A stretch of 64,000 bases of DNA from Mycobacterium sp. PO1 (GTDB lineage Bacteria > Actinomycetota > Actinomycetes > Mycobacteriales > Mycobacteriaceae): the NCBI RefSeq assembly GCF_017312405.1, contig NZ_BLTG01000072.1, positions 57,990 through 121,989 on the forward strand, written 5' to 3'. The notes under the pieces are model-generated. The model was given only the letters and a program-made list of their open reading frames with translations. It ran no database searches and had not been told where the DNA came from. The translations under genes and the position numbers were made by a program. Below, piece after piece: positions 34,348-43,055 of this stretch; position 1 is the first letter of the stretch, and the number at the start of each line of letters is the position of its first letter.

Positions 34348-34404
34348 TGAGACTGCGCTGCGCGCGAGGTTTTGCGAGTAGACCCCGCCACCGGTGCAGT
34401 CTGA
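34348..34404. repeat. 57-bp element with inverted ends in intergenic DNA
   Basis: TTGAGACTGC at 34348-34357 region and GCAGTCTGAA at 34396-34405 form terminal inverted repeats (9 of 10 matching) around a 39-base interior that contains GCGCTGCGCGC. It lies between the crotonase and the MFS gene. It may be a small dispersed mycobacterial intergenic element or only a terminator. No direct repeat flanks were seen. Confidence 0.35.
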
Positions 34405-34467
34405 ACGACAGCCAAGCGCCCGAAAATCGCTCGACGGCAACACCGCTCGTCGGTCACCATCGAGGGC

Positions 34468-35745
34468 GTGAACACACCCGAGACGGTTCAACAGCCGGCG
34501 CACGCCGCCGGCTGGCGGGTGGTCGCACCCTTCAGGTTCCGCGAGTACCGGCTGCTGATGGCCGCGGTGACGCTGTCGATCTTCGCCGAGGGCATGTGGG
34601 CGGTGGTGATGGCCTTCCAGGTGATCGCGCTGGACGACGATCCGAGGTCACTGTCGCTGGTCGCCACGTGCCTGGGCACCGGGCTGGTCGCCTTCGTGCT
34701 GGTGGGCGGACTGGCCGCCGACCGGTTCAACCAACGCACGATCATCATCGTGGTCGAAGCGGTCAACACCGTGATCGCCACCGCCGTTGCTGTGCTGGGA
34801 AGTACTGGCACACTGCAGATCTGGCACATGGCGGTGGCCGCCGGCGCTCTCGGCGTGGCCGCGGCGTTCTTCTTCCCCGCCTACAGTGCACTGCTGCCCC
34901 GGATCCTGCCGGCCGATCACCTGCTGGCCGCCAACGGTGTCGAAGGGGTGGTGCGGCCGGTGTTCCAGCGCGCTGTCGGGCCGGCCGTCGCCGGCCTGCT
35001 GGTGGGTGCGACGTTCCCGGCGCTGGGCGCGGTGGCTGTGGCGGTTCTGTTCGGTGCGGGTCTGGCACTGTTGGTGGCGACCCGACCGAGCCTGCGAGCC
35101 GTTGTCGCAGAACAGGATCGACCGCATCTGCTGCGCGATCTGCGGGACGGGTTCAGCTTCGTGGTGGGCACCCCGTGGCTGTTGTGGACGCTGCTGTTCG
35201 CCAGCGTGTTCGTGCTCGTCGTCCTCGGCCCGATCGAGGTGCTGCTGCCGTTCGTCGTGTCCGAGCGATTCGTGCACGGCGAGCGTGCCTTCGGATTGAT
35301 CCTGGCCTGCTTCGGGGTGGGCAGCGCGCTCGGCGCGGTCGCGGTGTCGTCACGACCGCTGCCCCGCCGCTACCTGACGGTGATGATGGCGGCGTGGGGC
35401 CTCGGTTCGGCGCCGCTGGCGATCATCGGTGTCACATCGTCGTTTCCGGCGATGGCTGCGGCCACGTTCGTCGTCGGGCTCACCGACGGCGCCGGCATGG
35501 TGATCTGGGGGACGCTGCTCATGCGCCGAGTACCCGCGGCGATGCTGGGCCGGGTGTCGAGTCTGGACTTCTTCGTGTCGCTGGCGTTCCTGCCTGTGTC
35601 GTTCGCGATCGCCGGCCCGCTGTCGACCGTCGTCTCGATGCAGACCATCTTCCTGGCGGCGGGGCTGGCGCCGATGGTGTTGGGGGCGGTGGCGGTCTGG
35701 GCGGCGAAGATGCGGCGCGACGAGCTCGCCCATCCGCTGACGTAG
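34468..35745 (+). CDS. MFS transporter, MFS_3/EntS type
   Basis: The product has 425 residues and about twelve helices. The N-terminal FREYRLLMAAVTLSIFAEGMWAV and GGLAADRFNQRTIII (motif A variant) resemble the EntS/MFS_3 exporters. FFFPAYSALLPRILPADHLLAANG is the typical middle block, and a second conserved block is LGRVSSLDFFVSLAFLPVSF. GTG at 34468 follows CGAGGG. It stands alone; the substrate is unknown, with drugs or siderophores typical for the family. Confidence 0.85.
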   Translation: MNTPETVQQPAHAAGWRVVAPFRFREYRLLMAAVTLSIFAEGMWAVVMAFQVIALDDDPRSLSLVATCLGTGLVAFVLVGGLAADRFNQRTIIIVVEAVNTVIATAVAVLGSTGTLQIWHMAVAAGALGVAAAFFFPAYSALLPRILPADHLLAANGVEGVVRPVFQRAVGPAVAGLLVGATFPALGAVAVAVLFGAGLALLVATRPSLRAVVAEQDRPHLLRDLRDGFSFVVGTPWLLWTLLFASVFVLVVLGPIEVLLPFVVSERFVHGERAFGLILACFGVGSALGAVAVSSRPLPRRYLTVMMAAWGLGSAPLAIIGVTSSFPAMAAATFVVGLTDGAGMVIWGTLLMRRVPAAMLGRVSSLDFFVSLAFLPVSFAIAGPLSTVVSMQTIFLAAGLAPMVLGAVAVWAAKMRRDELAHPLT

Positions 35746-35817
35746 ACGCCGAACATGACGGCAGCGCAGTGACATCGACGTCGCCCCCTCGATCGCCGGC
35801 GATACCATGCCCGAGCC

Positions 35818-36537
35818 ATGAAACCCGTTGATCACCTCGTGTCCGTGCGACGCGACAGCCACCGCATCGCCGTCGCGGCTCAAGGGCGGCTCACCGCGAC
35901 GGTGCCCAGCTGCCCCGGTTGGCACGTTGCCGATCTGGTCTGGCATGTGGGCATCGTCCAGCTGTTCTGGCAGCTGGTCGCCCGTGGCGAACTGTCCGGG
36001 CCGCAGCAGTGGACCGAACCTGCCCGTCCCACCGACGACCAGCTGCTGGCGTGGTTTCGCACGGGCGCGGAGACCGCGGTCGACGCCTTGGCCGGTCTGG
36101 ATCCAGAACGGCCCGCCTGGACGTGGGGGCGCCGGCACGACGTGGGATTCATCTGTCGCAGAGTGGCTCAGGAGACCGCGGTGCATGGTTGGGACGCCCT
36201 GTCCGCCGTCGCGGCCGAAGAGCCGATCGAACAGTGCATCGCCGCCGACGGGGTCGACGAGTTCCTCGACGAGGTTCTGCCCGGCCTCTCACCCGACCTG
36301 GCCGGTCCGGCGCAGACCGTCGGGTTGTGTGCCTCCGATGTCGGCACCGACTGGACGATCCGCGTCGGGGACGGCGCGGCCGTACTGACACGTGGGCGCC
36401 TGGGCGCCGACGTCACCGTGACCGCCACCGCGTCGGATCTGTTGCTGCTGCTGTGGGGTCGCCGCCCGGCCGATGGCCTTCAGGTCGACGGCGAACCAGC
36501 TGCCCTGCAGCGTTTCCTGGCCCGGGCGCGGTTCTAG
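35818..36537 (+). CDS. Maleylpyruvate isomerase-family mycothiol-dependent enzyme
   Basis: The product has 239 residues. VPSCPGWHVADLVWHVG (metal His43) and RRVAQETAVHGWDAL (Glu and His of the three-residue metal site) are the signatures of the MDMPI/DinB_2 fold used by mycothiol-dependent enzymes. The C-terminal SCP2-like part (GRLGADVTVTATASDLLLLLWGRRP) is typical of the longer actinobacterial form. The reaction is unknown; relatives use mycothiol for isomerisation or detoxification. ATG at 35818 is 72 bp after the MFS gene and probably has its own start of transcription. Confidence 0.82.
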   Translation: MKPVDHLVSVRRDSHRIAVAAQGRLTATVPSCPGWHVADLVWHVGIVQLFWQLVARGELSGPQQWTEPARPTDDQLLAWFRTGAETAVDALAGLDPERPAWTWGRRHDVGFICRRVAQETAVHGWDALSAVAAEEPIEQCIAADGVDEFLDEVLPGLSPDLAGPAQTVGLCASDVGTDWTIRVGDGAAVLTRGRLGADVTVTATASDLLLLLWGRRPADGLQVDGEPAALQRFLARARF

Positions 36538-36552
36538 CCGTGGGATCGCGGT

Positions 36553-37269
36553 TCACACCCCGAACATCGGGGGCAGGGCGAGCACCATGATCAGGCCCCA
36601 GAAGAAGTGGGTCAGCATCGGTGCGAGCACGCCGCCGGTCGCACGGCGCTCGAGCGCGCACACCGTGCCCAGGATGATCGCCGCAAAGCCGAGCATCGGG
36701 TTGCCGGTCGCGGCGCCCGTGGCGATCACGTAGAGCACGGTGGAGACCAGCACGGGCCGGTACTTGGCCAACGCGGTGAACAGTGACCCGCGGAAGAACA
36801 GCTCTTCGGCCATTCCGTTGACGACCGTGATGAAGACGACCAGCCACAGCGGGCCGACGTTGGAGTACTCCAGCACCCGGGTGATGTAGTCGGCCACCGG
36901 AGGAATCTGCCGGCACACCAGCCCGCCGACGACGAACACCGCCCCCAGCGCCAGCCCGACCCCGGTACCGGTGATCAGGGGACGCTGGTTGCGGCCGCGG
37001 AAGTTGACGTGCCCGAGGTGCAGCGGGCCCGAGACGAACGCGCCGAGGGCCCACACGGCGGCCAGGGCCAGCGTGAGCCAGATGAATGTCGCGTCCTCGG
37101 GTGGACGGCTCAGCGAATACCCCAGCAGCGATCCGCCGACGAGCAGGACGACTCCGACCATGATCTTGCGGCGCCTGATCACCGCCGGAGGCTCGTTGTA
37201 CTGGGGCGCCTTCGTGCGGGCGATGTCGTACAGCTCGCCGGGCAGTCCGGAGCGGTCGTCCTGGGTCAC
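36553..37269 (-). CDS. CPBP-family intramembrane protease
   Basis: The product has 238 residues and about six membrane helices. The CPBP (Abi) motifs are GMAEELFFRG (Glu-Glu-x3-Arg) and THFFWG (His). Such proteins are membrane metalloproteases of the CAAX-protease type; bacterial substrates are mostly unknown. GTG at 37269 overlaps the stop of the upstream NAD(P)-binding gene (GTGA), so the two are coupled. Confidence 0.82.
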   Translation of the reverse strand: MTQDDRSGLPGELYDIARTKAPQYNEPPAVIRRRKIMVGVVLLVGGSLLGYSLSRPPEDATFIWLTLALAAVWALGAFVSGPLHLGHVNFRGRNQRPLITGTGVGLALGAVFVVGGLVCRQIPPVADYITRVLEYSNVGPLWLVVFITVVNGMAEELFFRGSLFTALAKYRPVLVSTVLYVIATGAATGNPMLGFAAIILGTVCALERRATGGVLAPMLTHFFWGLIMVLALPPMFGV

Positions 37270-38414
37270 GCCGGCCCGACCTTCGGTACCAGCCCGAGCA
37301 TCGTGTCCACGCCGGTGCGCACGGCCGCGGCGACGGGGCCGGGGATCTCGTCGATCAACCCGAGGACCGGGTGCACCAGCGACGGCGTCACCGCACAGGC
37401 CAGGCGCCGCAGCCGCAACGCGTCGCCGCCGGCCCAGTCGGGATCGGTGTCGGCGAGGTGGTGCGGGTCGGCCAGCTCGTCGATTGGACGCCGGCGCGGG
37501 CTCGTCACCGACCGCCGGATGGCGTCCTCGACGCCGATCCGCCCGCCGGGCGGATCGGGCACCCGTTCGAGCAGACCGTCCTCGGAGGCCATCATCGGGT
37601 AGTCGAGGGACTCCACGAGGTCACCGGCCAGGCCGCCGGGCACGGGCAGGATGATGCCGGTCACCTTCGAGACCAGCCCGGTGTCGATGCCGTGCACCGC
37701 CACCGGGGTGCGCCAGATGCCGGCAGCCTTCGCGTAGGTCCGCAGCAGGTCCCCGTAGGTCGTGGTCTCGGGCCCGCAGATGTCGTAGTTCCCGGCGGGC
37801 ACGGTGTCGGCGTCGGCCGCGGCGACCAGGTAGTAGAGCGCGTCGCGCACCGAGATCGGGTCGATGGGGTTGGCCGACCAGTCGGGCATGGGCAGCAGCA
37901 GGAACCGGTCGGCGACGTAGCGCAGCATCTCGAACGACGTCGAACCTGCGCCGATGACGATCGCGGCGCCGAGCCACACCACGTCGGGTCCGCCGTCGAC
38001 GTGCAGCGCGGCCGCCACCTCGGCGCGGCTGGTGAGATGCTCGGACAGCGAGTCGTCGTCGGGCACGAACCCACCGAGATAGACGATGCGACGGACTCCG
38101 GCGGCCTTGGCCGCGGTGGCGACGTTCGCGGCGGCCCGGTTGTCGGCCTCCCGGAAACCGGGCTGCCCGATGCCGTGCACCAGGTAGTAGACGACGTCGA
38201 TCGGCCCGGCCTGATCGAACGCGGCCCGGGCGGAGTCCTCGTCGTGGGCGTCCAGCGCGACCGTCGAGACGCGGTCGGACCAACCGAAGTCGGCGAGCCG
38301 GTCGGTGTTGCGACTGGCGGCGACCACGTCATGGCCGTCGCTGAGCAACGCCGTGACGAGACGGGAGCCGATGTACCCGGTGGCGCCGGTGACCAAGGTG
38401 CGCACAGCTTTCAC
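37266..38414 (-). CDS. NAD(P)H-binding, SDR-like protein
   Basis: The product has 382 residues. The N-terminal Rossmann motif TLVTGATGYIGSRLVTALL and VRRIVYLGGFVPD match NmrA/atypical-SDR proteins. Mid-protein blocks ANPIDPISVRDALYYLVAAAD and NYDICGPETTTYGDLL are as in such epimerase-like enzymes, followed by a longer C-terminal region of unknown role. No Y-x3-K is obvious, so it may bind cofactor without classical SDR catalysis. GTG 38414 or GTG 38405 could start it. It forms a coupled pair with the CPBP protease gene. Confidence 0.75.
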   Translation of the reverse strand: MKAVRTLVTGATGYIGSRLVTALLSDGHDVVAASRNTDRLADFGWSDRVSTVALDAHDEDSARAAFDQAGPIDVVYYLVHGIGQPGFREADNRAAANVATAAKAAGVRRIVYLGGFVPDDDSLSEHLTSRAEVAAALHVDGGPDVVWLGAAIVIGAGSTSFEMLRYVADRFLLLPMPDWSANPIDPISVRDALYYLVAAADADTVPAGNYDICGPETTTYGDLLRTYAKAAGIWRTPVAVHGIDTGLVSKVTGIILPVPGGLAGDLVESLDYPMMASEDGLLERVPDPPGGRIGVEDAIRRSVTSPRRRPIDELADPHHLADTDPDWAGGDALRLRRLACAVTPSLVHPVLGLIDEIPGPVAAAVRTGVDTMLGLVPKVGPA

Positions 38415-38469
38415 GGTACGGCTGTACCCGAACCCCTCAGAACAGAACCCGGGTGTGACCTACGTCGGA

Positions 38470-39006
38470 TCAGGTGTCATCCGCGTCACGGTGGAGCTCG
38501 ACCAGCTTTTGGTAGAGCTCCGCATTGGTCCGGATTCCGGCGATCTCGTCGTCGCCGAGTTCGCGCCGGACCTTGCCGGGCACCCCGGCGACCATCGAAC
38601 CGGGCGGCACCACCGCGCCCTGGGGCACGACGGCTCCCGCCGCCACCAGCGATCCGGCGCCGATCGTCGCACCGTTGAGGACGACGGCGCCCATCCCGAT
38701 CAGGCAGTCGTCCTCGACGGTGCAGCCGTGCAGCACCGCGTTGTGTCCGACGCTGACTCCGGACCCGACGCGGGCCGGGAATCCGGGGTCGACGTGAATG
38801 GTGACCCCGTCCTGGATGTTGCTGCCGGCGCCGATCTCGATGGGTTCGGCCTCGGCCCGCAGGATCGCGCCGTACCAGGCGCTGGCCCGGGCCCCGAGGA
38901 TCACGTGGCCCACGAGAGTGGCGTTGGGGGCCGCCCAGCTCTCGGGGTCCAGCTGGGGGCGGCGTCCGGCGACGGACAGGATGAGCGGCTGCGGCATGGC
39001 CGCCAT
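38470..39006 (-). CDS. Gamma carbonic anhydrase-like hexapeptide protein
   Basis: The product has 178 residues (ATG 39006, or ATG 38997 giving MPQPLIL). It is a left-handed beta-helix with repeats such as ATLVGHVILGARAS and GAVVLNGATIGAGSLVAAGAVV. The three zinc ligands of gamma-class enzymes are in place: TIHVDPG and SVGHNAVLHGC. Family members hydrate CO2 or are inactive relatives. It stands alone, divergent from the SDR gene 66 bp away. Confidence 0.85.
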   Translation of the reverse strand: MAAMPQPLILSVAGRRPQLDPESWAAPNATLVGHVILGARASAWYGAILRAEAEPIEIGAGSNIQDGVTIHVDPGFPARVGSGVSVGHNAVLHGCTVEDDCLIGMGAVVLNGATIGAGSLVAAGAVVPQGAVVPPGSMVAGVPGKVRRELGDDEIAGIRTNAELYQKLVELHRDADDT

Positions 39007-39072
39007 CGTATGGGCGGCGATCGGACGGCCCCGCCGGGGGGAACCGCCGACGGTCCGTGCGATCCTCGCCTG

Positions 39073-40026
39073 ATGACTTCAACAGCGACCGCTCTTGAGG
39101 TGGTCGACGGTGTCGACCTCACCGGCAAGACCTGTGTGGTGACCGGGGCGTCGTCCGGTCTCGGACGCGAGTCGACACGGGCGCTGGCCGCCGCCGGGGC
39201 GCACGTGATCCTGGCTGCGCGCAACGCCGACGACGTCGCCGACACCCTGACCTGGGTGCGCACGTCGGTTCCCGCCGCCGAGCTGTCCAGCGTGCACCTC
39301 GATCTGACCTCGTTGGCGTCGGTGACCGCGGCAGCCGCGGCGATCCAGGACCTCACCCCCGCGGTGCACGTCCTGATGAACAACGCCGGGGTGATGTTCA
39401 CCCCGTTCGGGCGCACCGTCGACGGCTTCGAAACCCAGTTCGGCACCAACCACCTGGGTCACTTCGAGCTGACCCGCGCGCTGTTGCCGGTGCTGCTGGC
39501 CGCCGACGGCGCCCGGGTGGTCGTGCTGTCCTCGGAGGGACACCGCATGGGTGACGTCGACGTCACCGACCTGCACTGGGAACACCGTCCGTACGACAAG
39601 TTCGCCGCCTACGGCGCCTCCAAGACCGCCAACGTGCTGCACGCGGTCGAGCTGGACCGCCGGTTGCGCGACAGCGGGGTGCGGGCCTTCGCGGTGCATC
39701 CGGGCATCGTCGCGACGTCGCTGGCCCGGCACATGACCGCCGAGGATTTCGAGAGCCTCAACCGGGCGCCCCGAACCGGCCGGGACAAGCCGGCGCGGCG
39801 CCTGGATGTGACGAAGGACTTCACCACCCCCGACCACGGGGCCACGACCCAGGTGTGGGCCGCCGTCAGCAGCGACCTCGACGACGTCGGGGGGGTGTAC
39901 CTGTCGGACTGCCAGATCGCCGCGGCCGCCCCGTACGCGGTGGACGAAGCCCGCGCGTTGGAACTGTGGGAGCTCTCGGAACAGATCTGCATCTCGGGCC
40001 GCCCGAGTCTGGGCTCGACGGTCTGA
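39073..40026 (+). CDS. Short-chain dehydrogenase/reductase, retinol dehydrogenase-like
   Basis: The product has 317 residues. VVTGASSGLGRES, LMNNAGVM, VVLSSEGHR and YGASKTANVLHAVELDRR (catalytic Tyr and Lys) are classical SDR features of the retinol-dehydrogenase/WW-domain-oxidoreductase branch. The C-terminus (GVYLSDCQIAAAAPYAVD) is typical of actinobacterial members. The substrate is unknown. ATG at 39073 is preferred; the longer in-frame region upstream overlaps the carbonic anhydrase gene. Confidence 0.85.
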   Translation: MTSTATALEVVDGVDLTGKTCVVTGASSGLGRESTRALAAAGAHVILAARNADDVADTLTWVRTSVPAAELSSVHLDLTSLASVTAAAAAIQDLTPAVHVLMNNAGVMFTPFGRTVDGFETQFGTNHLGHFELTRALLPVLLAADGARVVVLSSEGHRMGDVDVTDLHWEHRPYDKFAAYGASKTANVLHAVELDRRLRDSGVRAFAVHPGIVATSLARHMTAEDFESLNRAPRTGRDKPARRLDVTKDFTTPDHGATTQVWAAVSSDLDDVGGVYLSDCQIAAAAPYAVDEARALELWELSEQICISGRPSLGSTV

Positions 40027-40037
40027 GTTTCGCGTGG

Positions 40038-40055
40038 ACGGCTGAGAACAGCCGT
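40038..40055 (+). terminator. Candidate terminator after the SDR gene
   Basis: A hairpin with 7-bp stem ACGGCTG/CAGCCGT and AGAA loop lies 11 bases after the stop. The rest of the 225-base gap to 40251 shows no convincing ORF; it ends in AGGAGG (40238-40243), the ribosome binding site of the fasciclin gene. Confidence 0.5.
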
Positions 40056-40251
40056 CGGTAACGCCGCCGTGTCCGCGGCGCGATGAACAAGGAGGTGCGA
40101 CGGAGCTGTCGCACCCTCGACCGGTGGAACACGCAGGTCAACGTGCTGAACACGGACCGCTACCGCGTTCTGCGGCGCTGCCTCGACTTGGCCGTGATCA
40201 TTTCGTGCCCTTACCATGCCAGGCGACCTGACAAGCAGGAGGAACAGAATC

Positions 40252-41001
40252 GTGAAGTCCCGCACCAGCAAGACCATCGGTGTCGTAGCGAGCGCCGCCG
40301 CGATCGCGCTGTCGGTTCCGCTGGCTGTCACCGCCTACGCCGAGCCGACCACCCCGGTCGCGGAGATCCCCGATCCTCAGGGCCCCGAGTGCGGTGCCTT
40401 CAAGGAAGCGCTGCCCAACTGGAAGAGCCTGGCGAACCTGCCGGTCAGCAGCGCGCTGGCCAGCATCCCGCAGATCAGCACCTTCAACTCCGCCATCTCC
40501 GGCGGGCTGAACCCGGCGGTCGACATCACCGGCGTGCTCGACAACGGCCCGTACGTGGTGTTCGCCCCCACCAACGAGGCGTTCGCGGCCCTGCCTCCCG
40601 AGCAGCTCGAGGTCCTGCGCACCGATCCGGCCGTGTTGACCAGCCTGGTGTACTACCACGCGTTCCTGGGCCTGCTGGGTCCCGACGACGTCAAGGGCCA
40701 GCGCCCCACGCAGGAGGGCACCGAGGTCGAGGTGACCGGCTCCGGCGGCGACATCGCGGTCAACGAGACGACCAAGGTGGAGTGCGGCGGCATCACGGCG
40801 CAGAACGCCCGCATCTACATCATCGACCAGGTGCTGAACCCGGCCGACGCTCCGGCGCCGATCACCCCGGAGCCGACCACGTCGAGCGAGTCCACCTCGA
40901 CCGAGACGACCTCGACCGAGACGACGGAGACGACGGCTCCGTCGACTCCGCTGCCGGCGGAGAGCGCTCCGACGCCGACCCCGGCCGCCGAGGCGCCGTA
41001 G
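40252..41001 (+). CDS. Exported fasciclin-domain protein (MPT70/MPT83-like)
   Basis: The product has 249 residues from GTG 40252, preceded by AGGAGG at ideal distance. The Sec signal peptide ends VTAYA-EP (cut after residue 30). The fasciclin (FAS1) domain covers about 55-200: YVVFAPTNEAFAALP, LVYYHAFLG, and ITAQNARIYIIDQVL are diagnostic. Two Cys (PEC and VEC) match the MPT70 disulfide. The C-terminal tail, about 45 residues of Thr/Ser/Glu/Pro with STETTSTETTETT, is absent from MPT70 and may cross the cell wall or be O-mannosylated. No lipobox is present, so it is secreted rather than lipid-anchored. Confidence 0.85.
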   Translation: MKSRTSKTIGVVASAAAIALSVPLAVTAYAEPTTPVAEIPDPQGPECGAFKEALPNWKSLANLPVSSALASIPQISTFNSAISGGLNPAVDITGVLDNGPYVVFAPTNEAFAALPPEQLEVLRTDPAVLTSLVYYHAFLGLLGPDDVKGQRPTQEGTEVEVTGSGGDIAVNETTKVECGGITAQNARIYIIDQVLNPADAPAPITPEPTTSSESTSTETTSTETTETTAPSTPLPAESAPTPTPAAEAP

Positions 41002-41032
41002 TAACTCAGCGGGCCGGCAGAACTCAGCAAGG

Positions 41033-41067
41033 ACGGGGCGCGCACAGCATTGCTGTGCGCGCCCCGT
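41033..41067. terminator. Strong terminator between convergent genes
   Basis: The hairpin has a 15-bp perfect stem (ACGGGGCGCGCACAG pairs with its complement) and a CATTG loop. It ends with TT and sits midway between the fasciclin stop (41001) and the acyl-CoA dehydrogenase stop (41087). It can act in both directions. Confidence 0.8.
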
Positions 41068-41086
41068 TCGCTGTGGAATCGTCCGG

Positions 41087-42229
41087 CTAGAGGCCCAGGT
41101 CCCGGCCGATGATCTCCTTCATGATCTCGGTGGTGCCGCCGAAGATGGTCTGGATGCGTCCGTCGACGTAGTCGCGGGCGACCCGGTACTCCATCATGTA
41201 GCCGTAGCCGCCGTGCAACTGCACGCACTGGTCGACGACCTTCTTGGCGACCTCGGTGCCCCACCACTTGGCCTTGGCCGCCTCCACGGCGGTGAGTTCA
41301 CCGTCGACGACGCCCTGCAGGCAGCGGTCGAGGTAGGTCTCGGTGACCTCGAGCTCGGTGTCCATCTCGGCCAGCAGGAACCGGTTGTGCTGGAAGCTGC
41401 CGATCGGCTGGCCGAATGCCTTACGATCCTTGGCGTATTGCACTGTCTGACGCCAGGTTTCGCGAGCCCCGGCGATCGCGGAGATCGCGATCGACAACCG
41501 CTCCGACGGCAGGTTCTGCATCAGGTGGTAGAAGCCGCGGCCCTCCTTGCCCAGCACGTTGGCGCCCGGCACCCGCACGTTCTCGAAATGCAGCTCGGAG
41601 GTGTCCTGGGCGTGCAGGCCCATCTTCTCGAGCTTGCGCCCCCTGGTGAAGCCAGGCATGTCGCGCTCGACCACCAGCAGCGTGAAGCCCTTGTGCCCGG
41701 CCTCGGGGTCGGTGCGCGCCACCACGACGACGAGGTCGCTGTTGATGCCCGACGAGATGAACGTCTTGGAGCCGTTGACAATCCAGTCGTCGCCGTCGCG
41801 CACGGCCGAGGTGCGGATACCGGCCAGATCGCTGCCCGCACCGGGTTCGGTCATCGCGATCGCGATGATGGTCTCGCCGCTGGCGATACCCGGCAGCCAG
41901 CGCTGCTTCTGCTCGTCGTTGGACAGGTCCTTGAAGTACGGGCCGACGACGTCGTTGTGCAGGCTCAGCGCCGGTGCCGGAACGCCTGACTTGGCGATCT
42001 CCTCGTCGATGATCGCGTTGAACCGGAAGTCGTCGGTGCCGCCACCGCCGTACTCCTCGGGCATGTTGAATCCGATGAGCCCGTGCTTGCCTGCGGCCAC
42101 GTAGGCTGACCGGTCGACGATGCGGTCGGCCTCCCACTTCTCGGCGTTGGGCACCAGCTCGCTGTCGATGTAGCCCCGGACGGTGTCGCGGAACGCCTCG
42201 TGCTCGGCCTCGTAGATGGTTCGCTTCAT
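41087..42229 (-). CDS. Acyl-CoA dehydrogenase
   Basis: The product has 380 residues. FAD and substrate motifs include AIAMTEPGAGSDLAGIRT, WIVNGSKTFISSG, AKDRKAFGQPIGSFQHNRF, VQLHGGYGYMMEYRVARDY and QTIFGGTTEIMKEIIGRDL. At the position where medium-chain enzymes have the catalytic Glu (Y-E-G-T) this one has Gly (F-G-G-T), so the base must come from elsewhere, as in some other subfamilies. ATG at 42229 is the start. It is last gene of the thiolase-hydratase-dehydrogenase set, 31 bp after the hydratase. A small palindrome GTAAG-G-CTTAC lies in that gap. Confidence 0.88.
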   Translation of the reverse strand: MKRTIYEAEHEAFRDTVRGYIDSELVPNAEKWEADRIVDRSAYVAAGKHGLIGFNMPEEYGGGGTDDFRFNAIIDEEIAKSGVPAPALSLHNDVVGPYFKDLSNDEQKQRWLPGIASGETIIAIAMTEPGAGSDLAGIRTSAVRDGDDWIVNGSKTFISSGINSDLVVVVARTDPEAGHKGFTLLVVERDMPGFTRGRKLEKMGLHAQDTSELHFENVRVPGANVLGKEGRGFYHLMQNLPSERLSIAISAIAGARETWRQTVQYAKDRKAFGQPIGSFQHNRFLLAEMDTELEVTETYLDRCLQGVVDGELTAVEAAKAKWWGTEVAKKVVDQCVQLHGGYGYMMEYRVARDYVDGRIQTIFGGTTEIMKEIIGRDLGL

Positions 42230-42260
42230 GAGTTTCCTTCGCTTGTAAGGCTTACTGCGC

Positions 42261-43055
42261 CTACTTGGCTTTCCAGACCGGCTCGCGCTTCTGCGCGAAT
42301 GCCAACGGCCCTTCTTTGGCGTCCTCGGAGTTGAAGACCACCGCCACCTCGCGCATCGTGCGTTTCCACCCGGGTTCGTCGGCAGCGACGACGGCGTCGT
42401 CGGCACCCACCGCGACGCGCTTGCTGGCCTGAACGGCCAGCGGGGCGTTGACGGTGATGCGCTGCGCCAGCGCCAGCGCGGCCTCCAACTCCGTTCCGTC
42501 AGGGACGACCTCGTTGATCAGGCCCCACTTCAGCGCGTCGTCGGCAGTGATGGGTTCACCGGTGAACATCATCTGCAGTGCCACCTTGCGCGGCACCTGG
42601 TCGACCAGGCGGAAAACCCCGCCGGCGGCAGCGATCAGACCCCGCTTCACCTCGGGCAGGCCGAATTTCGCGCTCTCGCCGGCGACGACCAGGTCACTGG
42701 CGAGCGCCAGTTCGGTGCCGCCGCCGAGTGCGGTGCCGTTGACCGCGGCGATGGTCGGCTTGTCGATGAAGTGCCGGACGTAGCCGGCGAAGCCCCACTT
42801 GGGCTGGTCGGGGTGCCCGATGTTTTCGCCCCGGGACAGCGCCTTGAGATCGGCTCCCGCACAGAAGGACTTGTCACCGGAGCCGGTGACCACCACCACC
42901 CACACCTCAGGATCCTGCTGCGCTTCCTCGAGCGCGTCCCCGAGCGCGATACTGACCGCCGAGTTGATCGCGTTGCGCGCCTCGGGCCGGTTGATCGTGA
43001 TGACCATGACGTTGCCCCGGCGCTCGACCAGAGCGCCGGGACTGTCCTGCGTCAC
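42261..43055 (-). CDS. Enoyl-CoA hydratase
   Basis: The product has 264 residues with the crotonase fold. Both catalytic glutamates are present: ALGGGTELALASD and FGLPEVKRGL. The oxyanion-hole region is KSFCAGADLKALSRGE. GTG at 43055 overlaps the thiolase stop (GTGA), so translation is coupled; a longer form in this frame would run into the thiolase gene. It hydrates 2-enoyl-CoA between the dehydrogenase and thiolase steps of the same operon (a separate 3-hydroxyacyl-CoA dehydrogenase would be needed). Confidence 0.9.
   Translation of the reverse strand: MTQDSPGALVERRGNVMVITINRPEARNAINSAVSIALGDALEEAQQDPEVWVVVVTGSGDKSFCAGADLKALSRGENIGHPDQPKWGFAGYVRHFIDKPTIAAVNGTALGGGTELALASDLVVAGESAKFGLPEVKRGLIAAAGGVFRLVDQVPRKVALQMMFTGEPITADDALKWGLINEVVPDGTELEAALALAQRITVNAPLAVQASKRVAVGADDAVVAADEPGWKRTMREVAVVFNSEDAKEGPLAFAQKREPVWKAK

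Noticed and set aside
40083..41090. A 335-residue plus-strand frame covering the fasciclin gene region
   Set aside because: It is out of frame with the FAS1 domain, and AGGAGG with GTG 40252 supports the fasciclin frame instead.
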